Assembly (NCBI GenBank): GCA_011042705.1
Contig: DRBW01000158.1
Location: 1-5,409 of the forward strand
Origin: Caldifarciminota bacterium
GTDB lineage: Bacteria > Hydrothermota > Hydrothermia > B15-G9 > DRBW01
Direction of reading: 5' to 3'
DNA: 5,409 nucleotides
Shown: one piece after another, positions 1 to 5,280 of the stretch
How positions within the stretch are numbered: position 1 is the stretch's first letter
How the letters are laid out: each line of letters opens with the position of its first letter
Made by a program: the position numbers and the translations under genes
The notes under the pieces: model-generated
What the model was told of the DNA's origin: nothing
Seen by the model: the letters and a program-made list of their open reading frames with translations, nothing else
Database searches by the model: none

Positions 1-462
1 ATCATACTCCGAGAGCTTTCCCTTCAATATGTCCTCGTCGTATATCCTGTCATAAGGGATTTCGGCATATTCCAGCGCAAGGGCCACGGCGTCATCCCAG
101 GGCTCGGCATAAGGCGGTATGTAGACAGCCACCTTCGGGGCTTTCTCGAGGAGAACGTTGTTCATGTTGTTCTCTTCGATCTCGGCGTAGATCTGAGCCT
201 GCTGGGCAGGGGAAACCCTCTCGAATCGGACCCCCTTCAGCTCGCAGAGCTGTTCTATCTCGGGATAATCGTCCATCATGAAGGATCCGCCCCGGTAATT
301 GAGAAGCCACTCCACGTCTATTCCCCGTTCGAGGACCTTGTAGGCTATGCCGTAAGCCTTCAGGTGGTCCGTCTGGGTGTGGTCCATCGGTATCAGGAGC
401 TTATCCTGCCCCTGAAGCAGGAAAGGAAGGGCAATTAAAAACAGGGTTATCAGCTTCTTCAT
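1..462 (-). CDS. Secreted protein of the family commonly mislabelled 'asparagine synthetase B' (N-terminal part, runs off left edge)
   Basis: The first 154 residues of an open frame that continues beyond base 1. It starts MKKLITLFLIALPFLL, a clear Sec signal peptide (Lys-Lys n-region, hydrophobic core), with likely cleavage near LLQG/QDK around residue 19. The mature start has LLIPMDHTQTDHLKAYGIAY, then VEWLLNYRGGSF (about 50-61) and AEPWDDAVALALEYAEIPYD, which I recognise from a protein of roughly 400 residues in Bacteroidota and related phyla that databases call asparagine synthetase B. That name looks wrong for this protein: true AsnB begins with a catalytic Cys2 glutaminase domain and is cytosolic, and neither holds here. 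The true function is unknown; an envelope or periplasmic role is inferred from the signal peptide. It is transcribed divergently from the BFN gene. The ATG at 460-462 is chosen because it gives the full signal peptide. No Shine-Dalgarno precedes it, and a promoter ends right at the start. Confidence 0.85.
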   Translation of the reverse strand, partial: MKKLITLFLIALPFLLQGQDKLLIPMDHTQTDHLKAYGIAYKVLERGIDVEWLLNYRGGSFMMDDYPEIEQLCELKGVRFERVSPAQQAQIYAEIEENNMNNVLLEKAPKVAVYIPPYAEPWDDAVALALEYAEIPYDRIYDEDILKGKLSEYD

Positions 463-465
463 GCT

Positions 466-497
466 ATTAATCTAATTCCAAAGCGCGATATGGTCAA
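466..497 (-). promoter_or_regulatory. Probable promoter of the secreted 'AsnB-like' gene, leaderless
   Basis: Read on the minus strand: TTGACC (492-497, 5 of 6 to the -35 consensus), a 17-nt spacer, then TAGATT (469-474) inside the decamer TTAGATTAAT (466-475). Counting seven bases on from the end of the -10 puts +1 at base 462, the A of the ATG. No purine-rich Shine-Dalgarno lies between promoter and start, so a leaderless mRNA is the simplest reading. The match is by eye and not experimentally supported. Confidence 0.6.
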
Positions 498-535
498 GCC
501 CATGGACCTTTTTGACGGGAACCCTCTATCAAAGC

Positions 536-567
536 TTGACAGGATAAAGGAGCGGGGTTAATTTAAT
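536..567 (+). promoter_or_regulatory. Probable promoter of the BFN-maf operon, leaderless
   Basis: A perfect TTGACA (536-541), a 17-nt spacer and TAATTT (559-564) within the decamer TTAATTTAAT (558-567). The predicted +1 is base 571, the A of the BFN ATG. An AGGAG at 548-552 lies 18 nt before the ATG, upstream of the predicted start of transcription, so it cannot serve as a ribosome site if this promoter is used. The decamer matches that of the divergent gene, and the ATG lies 3 nt after the decamer in both. Confidence 0.6.
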
Positions 568-570
568 CAC

Positions 571-1041
571 ATGTTCCTTCTCTTCCTCTCACTCATAGCA
601 GGGCCTCTCGGCGTTGAGGTCTCGGCGGTGATACCCTCCTGGTACGCGGGGGTTCCCGCAGTAGTGCTCACCGATACCATCTCGGGCAGGTCACTCCCCA
701 TTTTCATAGGGGAATCCGAAGCGAGGTCCATCGAACTCGCCCTAACGGGGCAGAAGTTCCCCAGGCCACTTACCCATGACCTTCTGAGGGATATTCTCGA
801 TGCCTATAAGATCAGGGTCGTAAAAGTAGTGGTGAACGATCTCAGAGATGGGACCTATTACGCCCGGATCTATCTGAAACAGAAGGGGAAAAAGAAGGAA
901 ATGGACTCCAGGCCCTCCGACGCCATAGCCCTGGCTCTCCGGACGGGAGCACCCATTTTCGTGGAGGAAGAGGTGTTTAAAAAGGCCGAGAGAACGGAGA
1001 AGTCGAAGCAGCCGGAGGAAAAGAAGGGCGAGAGGATCTGA
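571..1041 (+). CDS. Bifunctional nuclease (BFN/DUF151) family protein with hydrophobic N-terminus
   Basis: 156 residues. The BFN domain spans about residues 15-137 and shows the family landmarks: VPAVVLTD (28-35), LPIFIGESEA (42-51), RPLTHDLL (65-72), the DLRDGTYYA strand (90-98) and DSRPSDAIALALRTGAPIFV (112-131). Characterised members (plant BBD/BFN proteins) have RNase and DNase activity; the role in most bacteria is not settled. Two oddities are visible. The protein opens MFLLFLSLIAGPLG, a hydrophobic run that could be a short signal peptide or anchor but lacks basic n-region residues. It ends in a charged Lys/Glu-rich tail (136-156). A stop codon at 559-561 blocks any longer frame, and the next possible start (GTG, codon 20) would cut the first strand of the domain, so ATG 571 is well supported. 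It is followed 2 nt later by maf, clearly one operon. Family assignment is firm; export is only a possibility. Confidence 0.93.
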   Translation: MFLLFLSLIAGPLGVEVSAVIPSWYAGVPAVVLTDTISGRSLPIFIGESEARSIELALTGQKFPRPLTHDLLRDILDAYKIRVVKVVVNDLRDGTYYARIYLKQKGKKKEMDSRPSDAIALALRTGAPIFVEEEVFKKAERTEKSKQPEEKKGERI

Positions 1042-1043
1042 AG

Positions 1044-1637
1044 ATGAAGGCCCTTTTCTTAGTGTCGCAGTCCCCCCGCAGGATAGAGCTCCTGAGGCGT
1101 TTCGGATATGTCTTTCAGGTGATCTCCACTGAATTCAGAGAGGATAAGTCGGGAGAGGGGACTCCCGACCTGGCCCTCGAGAACGCGAGGGGCAAGCTGA
1201 GGGAGGCTGAGGATCGCGGAGAAGGAGTCTATCTGGCTTCCGATACCATTGTCTATCTCGATGGCCTGATTCTTGGGAAGCCCGGCGACAGGGAGGAAGC
1301 GAGGGATTTCCTGCGCAGGCTTTCAGGGAAAGTGCACCACGTCTATACGGGAATAGCTGTAAGGGAAATTCCCTCGGGCAGAGTCCGCGAGGAGCTCGTC
1401 GATACGGCCGTGAAGTTCAGGGATCTGGAGGAGGATGAGATAGAGATGATGTTGTCTTTCGACGATCCACTCGACAAAGCTGGCGCCTACGCCATTCAGG
1501 GTATAGCCGGGCTGTTTATCGAAAGCATCTCCGGTTCCTATTACAACGTGGTTGGCCTCCCTATGGAAAGGGTTTACCCCGCTTTGAAGGACTTTGGCAT
1601 CACCCCAGTTCTACTTTCGAAAAATCGCCCACGTTGA
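1044..1637 (+). CDS. maf: Maf family nucleoside triphosphate pyrophosphatase (YhdE-like, probably dTTP/UTP)
   Basis: 197 residues, near the family's usual length. Maf proteins hydrolyse non-canonical or surplus NTPs to the monophosphate and pyrophosphate in the cytosol, and have been linked to septum arrest. Landmarks: SQSPRR (8-13, the phosphate-binding SxSPRR), ASDTIV with the catalytic-type Asp67, GKP (78-80), VYTG (100-103), DKAGAYAIQG (144-153) and GSYYNVVGLP (164-173). The DKAGAY-IQG motif is the YhdE type, whose members prefer dTTP and UTP, rather than the YceF type; the specificity is therefore an inference. AGAGG at 1031-1035 sits 8 nt before the ATG, inside the end of the BFN gene, so the two are co-transcribed. 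Most Maf proteins end at about 'FGI', here residues 184-186. The final 11 residues lie in the stretch that overlaps the convergent nucleotidyltransferase gene and look like an added tail. Confidence 0.95.
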   Translation: MKALFLVSQSPRRIELLRRFGYVFQVISTEFREDKSGEGTPDLALENARGKLREAEDRGEGVYLASDTIVYLDGLILGKPGDREEARDFLRRLSGKVHHVYTGIAVREIPSGRVREELVDTAVKFRDLEEDEIEMMLSFDDPLDKAGAYAIQGIAGLFIESISGSYYNVVGLPMERVYPALKDFGITPVLLSKNRPR

Positions 1638-2580
1638 ACTTTCTCGATCCGCCCCTTACCTGAGCCTTTTGCCCGAGGATGGATGAAGTCATGGAGATAT
1701 TTTCAACAACAGCTTCACGGTTGATGATGCTGTCGGTTATGATGGAATTCGATATCCTGGCGCCACTGGCTATGGAGACATAGGGCCCTATTATCGAGTT
1801 TTCGATCACGACGTCTTTCTCCACGAAAACCGGCGGGACTATGAGAGATCCCGGTATGTCGTATTTCTCCCCTTTCTTTTCCAGGAGGATCCTGTTGGTT
1901 TCCAGAAGCGTTTCCGGTTTGCCGCAGTCGTACCACCCCTCGATCCTCACGGCCAGCGGCCTCCAGCCCTTTCTCAGCATGTAGGCGAGGGCGTCTGTGA
2001 GCTGGTATTCCCCTTTGGTTTTGATGTCCTTCTCCATGATGTAGTTGAGCCCCTCGAAAAGCAGGCCGGGCGATGTGAAGTAATAGAGGCCAACGATGGC
2101 AAGGTTGCTCCTGGGTCTGTCGGGTTTTTCCTCGACCCCCCGCACGTAACCCTCTTCGTCGAGTTCGACGACTCCAAACCTCCGCGGATCATCCACTTCC
2201 TTCACCGCAATGAAATCCCTATCCAGAGCCGCGTTTTTGATGTTTTCCCCCTCGATGATTGTGTCTCCGAGGATCACCAGCAGTTTATCGCTCTCGCCGA
2301 TGAGGTCCTTCGTCTGATACACCGCGTGCCCGAGCCCCAGGAGCTCTTCTTGAAGCACTCCCTTTACCGGCCCTTTCCAGTAATCGCGGACGAATTCCAC
2401 CACCGATTCTCCGTTTTTCCCGTAGACGAGTATGATCTCTTCGATTGGCAGATCGGAGATGTTGTCTATTATGTGGGCTATTATGGGCTTTCCTGCCACA
2501 TGAAGGAGAGGCTTTGGAACCGTGAAAGTGTGAGGTCTCAATCTTGTGCCGAGACCGGCGACGGGAATGACTGCTTTCAT
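1600..2580 (-). CDS. Sugar-phosphate nucleotidyltransferase (glucose-1-phosphate thymidylyltransferase-like) with C-terminal beta-helix
   Basis: 326 residues. It transfers a nucleotidyl group from an NTP to a sugar-1-phosphate, giving an NDP-sugar and pyrophosphate in the cytosol. The N-terminal Rossmann-like domain has the signature AGLGTRLRPHT (8-18) and PKPLL (22-26), LGLGHAV (81-87), GDTIIEG with the metal-type Asp106, FGVVELD (135-141), EEKP (150-153), GEYQLTDAL (190-198) and WYDCGKPETLLETN (216-229). About residues 245-310 form hexapeptide-like turns of a left-handed beta-helix, as in the long RmlA/StrD-like and archaeal enzymes. No acetyltransferase catalytic features are evident, so it is not obviously GlmU. 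Whether it uses dTTP or UTP, and Glc-1-P or another sugar, cannot be read from sequence. Its ATG overlaps the isomerase stop (ATGA), and AGGAGG (2589-2594) lies 8 nt upstream, so it is translationally coupled. The 3' end overlaps maf by 38 nt, tail to tail. Confidence 0.93.
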   Translation of the reverse strand: MKAVIPVAGLGTRLRPHTFTVPKPLLHVAGKPIIAHIIDNISDLPIEEIILVYGKNGESVVEFVRDYWKGPVKGVLQEELLGLGHAVYQTKDLIGESDKLLVILGDTIIEGENIKNAALDRDFIAVKEVDDPRRFGVVELDEEGYVRGVEEKPDRPRSNLAIVGLYYFTSPGLLFEGLNYIMEKDIKTKGEYQLTDALAYMLRKGWRPLAVRIEGWYDCGKPETLLETNRILLEKKGEKYDIPGSLIVPPVFVEKDVVIENSIIGPYVSIASGARISNSIITDSIINREAVVENISMTSSILGQKAQVRGGSRKFNVGDFSKVELG

Positions 2581-3572
2581 CCCGCAAGCCTCCTCTTGAG
2601 CTCGTCTATCCTCGGGATCGCTATGGGATCGACCTCGTAATTTCTGGCCAGATACAGGCTTATGTAATCGCCCAGATAAAGAAGGTAAAAGACCCTTTCC
2701 ATGAGATTTTTGCCCTTTGAGGTGACGAAGGAGATTCCCATTACCGACGACCTGATTATGTCCGCGGTGTATTGCATTCTCAGCTTCGTCCTGGGGTGGT
2801 CATCCTGGTCCTCTATGAAAACGACCCAGAGCTGCTTGACCCTTTCCTCAGGATATTCCATCCCCGTTATCTCGTTGTGGTCGAGCTCAGGAAGCTCGTC
2901 GATGTGGGCAAAGGCCTTGGCGTTCTCGTTGATCTGAGTCTTCCATCTCATGGCGACGGGCCTGAGGCGCCTCGACGTGTAAATCACGGGGAAACGCAGG
3001 TAGAATTTCTCCGAAAGCTCAAGGGGGAGGGAATCGAGGGACTCGAATTCGCCCTGCAGTTTTCTGAGGAAATCGGGTAGTCCCTTCAACTGCTCGATAA
3101 GCTCGGAGATCTTAATTCCCCCCTCGTGGAATATCCTCAATATGGGGACGAAGAGATACCCCAGGGCGGCTCTCGGAGGGAACCCTCCGGGAATCTTTAC
3201 GATGGGGGTGCCCTTTTCCTCGGAGAGACGTGCGAGTTCGCCCCCGCTCGTTATGGAGACAACCAGAGAGCCCCTTTCGAGGGCTTCTTTATAGAGAGAG
3301 ATGGATTCCTCGGTGTTTCCGGAATAGCTGCTCACTACGACCAGGGAGTCCTTGCCCACGTAGGCAGGGAGATCGTAATCCCTCACCGTTTCCATGGGCA
3401 GAGGGAGATTTCCCAGGAAGATCCTCGCCAGGTCTCCCGAAATGGCCGAGCCGCCCATTCCGCCGAATACGGCGTTGTGAACGCAGCTCAGATCGAGCTT
3501 GGGGATATCGAATTTCAGGGCTTCTTCTATTTCATCGGGCAATTTCCTGATCAGCTCAAGCATGTCGGACAT
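2577..3572 (-). CDS. Bifunctional phosphoglucose/phosphomannose isomerase
   Basis: 331 residues, typical length for this family of small dual-function isomerases, first described in archaea and also found in some bacteria. It interconverts fructose-6-P with glucose-6-P and with mannose-6-P. The N-terminal SIS domain has GMGGSAISGD (38-47) and SYSGNTEE (82-89), which bind the sugar phosphate. Arg134 in PPRAALGY, Glu216 in QINENAKA and His232 in ELDHNEITG match the catalytic Arg, Glu and His of the Pyrobaculum enzyme; the Glu-to-His spacing of 16 is the same. The C-terminal half is the PGI/PMI-specific domain. AAAGGAG (3581-3587) is 8 nt before the ATG. A second ATG at codon 4 is possible but less well placed. 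It is coupled by a 4-nt overlap to the nucleotidyltransferase, which points to sugar-nucleotide supply. A phosphomutase would be needed between them and is not in the window. Confidence 0.95.
   Translation of the reverse strand: MSDMLELIRKLPDEIEEALKFDIPKLDLSCVHNAVFGGMGGSAISGDLARIFLGNLPLPMETVRDYDLPAYVGKDSLVVVSSYSGNTEESISLYKEALERGSLVVSITSGGELARLSEEKGTPIVKIPGGFPPRAALGYLFVPILRIFHEGGIKISELIEQLKGLPDFLRKLQGEFESLDSLPLELSEKFYLRFPVIYTSRRLRPVAMRWKTQINENAKAFAHIDELPELDHNEITGMEYPEERVKQLWVVFIEDQDDHPRTKLRMQYTADIIRSSVMGISFVTSKGKNLMERVFYLLYLGDYISLYLARNYEVDPIAIPRIDELKRRLAG
2589..2594 (-). promoter_or_regulatory. Shine-Dalgarno for the nucleotidyltransferase
   Basis: AGGAGG on the minus strand, 8 nt before the ATG at 2578-2580, inside the last codons of the isomerase gene. 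It fixes the start and supports translational coupling through the ATGA overlap. It also shows that this genome does use strong Shine-Dalgarno sites inside operons. Confidence 0.85.
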
Positions 3573-3596
3573 TTCGCTCGCTCCTTTTTATTTTCA

Positions 3597-3628
3597 ATTA
3601 ATATAACCCAACAGCCTTTTTGAGTAAA
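3597..3628 (-). promoter_or_regulatory. Probable promoter of the isomerase-nucleotidyltransferase operon
   Basis: On the minus strand: TTTACT (3623-3628, 4 of 6 to the -35), a 17-nt spacer and TATATT (3600-3605) in the decamer TTATATTAAT (3597-3606). The predicted +1 lies about 21 nt before the ATG, leaving room for the AAAGGAG Shine-Dalgarno. The decamer fits TTAnnTTAAT, as at the two divergent promoters near the left end. It lies in the 84-bp gap after the phosphoesterase gene, so the isomerase pair can be transcribed on its own. Confidence 0.5.
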
Positions 3629-3629
3629 G

Positions 3630-3641
3630 GAAAGATCTTTC
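3630..3641. repeat. 12-bp perfect palindrome GAAAGATCTTTC
   Basis: A perfect 12-base palindrome directly abutting the -35 of the isomerase promoter on its upstream side, one base away. The placement would suit a small operator or activator site, but with one copy this is only a suggestion. As an RNA hairpin it would have almost no loop and no following U-run, so a terminator for the phosphoesterase gene is unlikely. Confidence 0.3.
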
Positions 3642-3656
3642 TATGGGCTTCTCCGG

Positions 3657-4871
3657 TTATCCCGGCAGAATTATTATGCGGAGGAGTTTTACACCCCCGG
3701 GGAAACGATAGGTCAGGAAGTAGATGCCCGGGGAGAGCTCGTCGGTCCACAAGGTCGTCGATCCGCCAATTATTTCTCCGATCCTTTTGCCGGAAATATC
3801 ATAGAGATATGCAGTTCCAGAAATTCGGTCTGATATCAGGGGGATCGGCTGCCCCCGCTCGAGGATCAGAGTCTGTGTCGTCGTGATTTCGGGCGGGCCC
3901 GAGGTAGACTCCTCCTCGACTTCTACGGAATAGGTGAAGGTGAACTGCGGATCGGGCAGGAAAGATCCAGCTTCGTAAAATTTCACCGTGATGCTGTAGG
4001 TGGAATCCAGTTCGAAGAGCAGGAAATGATGGACGTAGGCGCCATAGGGAGGAGGTTGAAGAGGATAGACGAGCGGCGAGCCCCCTCCGCCGCTGATGAG
4101 GTAGAGCACACCCTGATAGGTCCACCTATCGTAAAAATGCTGATGCCCGAAAAGCCCGGCAATTACGTTGTGGTCCCTTAAAAGGTCGGTAAATTCCTGG
4201 GTGTGGCTCAGGGAATAGTTGGGCCTCGGGTAATAGTAATAGTAGCCGAGGCAGTAAGTCGTGTCGTGCCCCGGCAGATAAGGCGGCACGTGGGCGAAGA
4301 CGAAGGCCCAGTACCCGAGGGAATCTGCTTCAGTTAACAGCGAATCGAGCCACTCAATTTGTTCTTCTGAGATGAAGTAGTCGATCCAGTGAGTGCCGTA
4401 ATAGGGGTCTATAAGGGAATCCTGCTGACAGTCGGCCAGGAAAATAAACCTGTAACCTCCGTAATCGAAGTAATAGTCGGTTTCGCCGAAGAGGGAATCA
4501 TAGAGATAGGGCCCCTCATCGGCATAGAGCTCATGGTTCCCCCGTACAGTTAAGAGGTTTGTTTCAAAGGAATCTATCACGTTCAGGAAATGGTCGTATT
4601 CCCAGGTATATCCCCGTTGAACGAAGTCCCCGCCGTGAACGACAAAAAGGGGACTGATCTCGTTTATCGTCTCCTTTATGAGCGAGAATATGCTGTCGGC
4701 CGACGGGTCGTTGGGATCGAAGGAATTCCTGCTGTCGGCCACATAGGCGAACCTTATGGGATACCTCAGGGGCGTGTCTATTATCCTGTTTATGACGGAA
4801 TCGGTCGGGTGATTTTGAAACCCTGTGAGCTCCCCGATCAGAAATGTTATGATAAAAAATGCCTTCCTCAT
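3657..4871 (-). CDS. Secreted calcineurin-like metallophosphoesterase with T9SS type A-like C-terminal sorting domain
   Basis: 404 residues. MRKAFFIITFLIGELTG is a signal peptide. The phosphoesterase domain runs about 37-285: ADSR (45-48), GGDFVQRG (80-87), RGNHE (110-114), AHVPPY (193-198), GHQHFYDR (242-249) and GGGGSPL (261-267), an order close to purple-acid-phosphatase-like members. Motif I has Arg48 where the usual DxH has His, and motif II lacks the GDxxY tyrosine, so the first metal site may differ. A beta-rich stretch and a Pro/Thr linker (about 318-335) lead to a final domain (about 340-404) with AYLYDISGKRIGE, LSPGIYFLTY and a basic strand, the pattern of type IX sorting domains. 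The product is probably exported and perhaps surface-bound. Residues 206-219 are strikingly Tyr-rich. The substrate is unknown. GGGAG (4876-4880) lies 4 nt before the ATG. Cargo status is inferred; no secretion genes are in the window. Confidence 0.88.
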   Translation of the reverse strand: MRKAFFIITFLIGELTGFQNHPTDSVINRIIDTPLRYPIRFAYVADSRNSFDPNDPSADSIFSLIKETINEISPLFVVHGGDFVQRGYTWEYDHFLNVIDSFETNLLTVRGNHELYADEGPYLYDSLFGETDYYFDYGGYRFIFLADCQQDSLIDPYYGTHWIDYFISEEQIEWLDSLLTEADSLGYWAFVFAHVPPYLPGHDTTYCLGYYYYYPRPNYSLSHTQEFTDLLRDHNVIAGLFGHQHFYDRWTYQGVLYLISGGGGSPLVYPLQPPPYGAYVHHFLLFELDSTYSITVKFYEAGSFLPDPQFTFTYSVEVEEESTSGPPEITTTQTLILERGQPIPLISDRISGTAYLYDISGKRIGEIIGGSTTLWTDELSPGIYFLTYRFPGGVKLLRIIILPG

Positions 4872-4891
4872 CGCGCTCCCTTTACGGAAAT

Positions 4892-4920
4892 AGCTTAACC
4901 CTTTTCGCCCGTTCTATCAA
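4892..4920 (-). promoter_or_regulatory. Weak candidate promoter of the phosphoesterase gene
   Basis: On the minus strand: TTGATA (4915-4920, 5 of 6), a 17-nt spacer and TAAGCT (4892-4897, 3 of 6). It shares GGGTTA with two of the better promoters and fits 6 of the 8 fixed positions of TTAnnTTAAT. The predicted +1 is about 14 nt before the ATG, just ahead of the Shine-Dalgarno. The -35 falls in the loop of the inverted repeat that follows panD. Read-through from panCD is an alternative source of transcription. Confidence 0.3.
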
Positions 4921-4932
4921 CGGAGAACGGGC
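4907..4932 (-). terminator. Inverted repeat right after the panD stop, possible terminator or mRNA 3'-end hairpin
   Basis: GCCCGTTCT at 4907-4915 pairs perfectly with AGAACGGGC at 4924-4932: a 9-bp GC-rich stem with an 8-nt loop, beginning directly after the panD stop codon. In panD's direction it is followed by GAAAAGGG rather than a U-run, so it is not a classical intrinsic terminator. It could still stabilise or end the panCD message, or act as a DNA site, since it covers the candidate -35 of the next gene. Confidence 0.5.
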
Positions 4933-5280
4933 TCAGAGAGGTCGATTATCCTCTCCCAGAACCGTTATCCTCGGCGAGTAGCCCTCGAGTTCCTTCTCCT
5001 CGAACAGGGTGTAAGAGGCTATTATCAAAAGGTCTCCGACCTCGGCCTTTCTCGCAGCAGCTCCGTTGAGCTCCACCTCGTATCCGTCCTCCTCGCCGGG
5101 TATGATGTATGTGGAGAACCTCTCGCCGTTGGTTATGTTGTACACTTCGATCTTCTCGTAAGGATGCATGCCCGAGGCCGAGAGCAGGGCTCTGCCGAGG
5201 GTCAGGCTGCCCTCGTATTCCAGGTTCTTCCCCGTGACCCTGGCCCTGTGTATCTTGCACCTCAAGACCTGGATTTTCAC
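4933..5280 (-). CDS. panD: Aspartate 1-decarboxylase precursor (pyruvoyl-dependent)
   Basis: 115 residues, full length. It decarboxylates L-aspartate to beta-alanine for pantothenate and coenzyme A. The precursor cleaves itself between Gly24 and Ser25 (YEGS, 22-25), the Ser becoming the pyruvoyl cofactor of the alpha chain. Lys9, His11, Tyr22, Arg54 (ERFSTY), Thr57, Tyr58 and Asn72 (NGAAA) fall at the same numbers as in the E. coli enzyme. Position 47 is Tyr where E. coli has Trp. The start is GTG at 5278-5280; it overlaps the panC stop (GTGA) and is supported by GGAGGT 6 nt upstream and by the exact match to E. coli numbering. It is operonic and coupled with panC, whose product uses its beta-alanine. 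An inverted repeat follows the stop at once. Confidence 0.97.
   Translation of the reverse strand: MKIQVLRCKIHRARVTGKNLEYEGSLTLGRALLSASGMHPYEKIEVYNITNGERFSTYIIPGEEDGYEVELNGAAARKAEVGDLLIIASYTLFEEKELEGYSPRITVLGEDNRPL

Noticed and set aside
92..310. A 72-codon minus-strand frame within the left-edge gene
   Set aside because: The overlapping frame from 462 has a signal peptide and recognisable family motifs; this one has neither.
548..552. AGGAG before the BFN gene as its ribosome binding site
   Set aside because: It is 18 nt from the ATG, too far for normal use, and lies between the predicted -35 and -10.
562..567. TTTAAT as the BFN -10 element
   Set aside because: It matches TATAAT at 5 of 6 positions but is 20 nt from the -35 and would put +1 inside the coding sequence; TAATTT at 559-564 has the proper 17-nt spacing.
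1638..1700. A bidirectional terminator for the convergent genes
   Set aside because: I found no stem with a U-run on either strand here, and the stretch is coding for the nucleotidyltransferase.
1715..2587. Several 70-100 codon minus-strand frames inside the nucleotidyltransferase
   Set aside because: They are out-of-frame readings of a gene with clear family motifs, rich in Arg, Ser and Pro with no domain.
3126..3623. A 165-codon plus-strand open frame antisense to the isomerase
   Set aside because: It lies almost wholly over a strongly conserved isomerase, has no recognisable domain, and its composition is that of a reverse-strand shadow in GC-rich codons.
4946..5260. A 104-codon frame overlapping panD on the same strand
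   Set aside because: panD matches its family residue for residue through the active site; the other frame has low-complexity Gly/Arg/Gln content.
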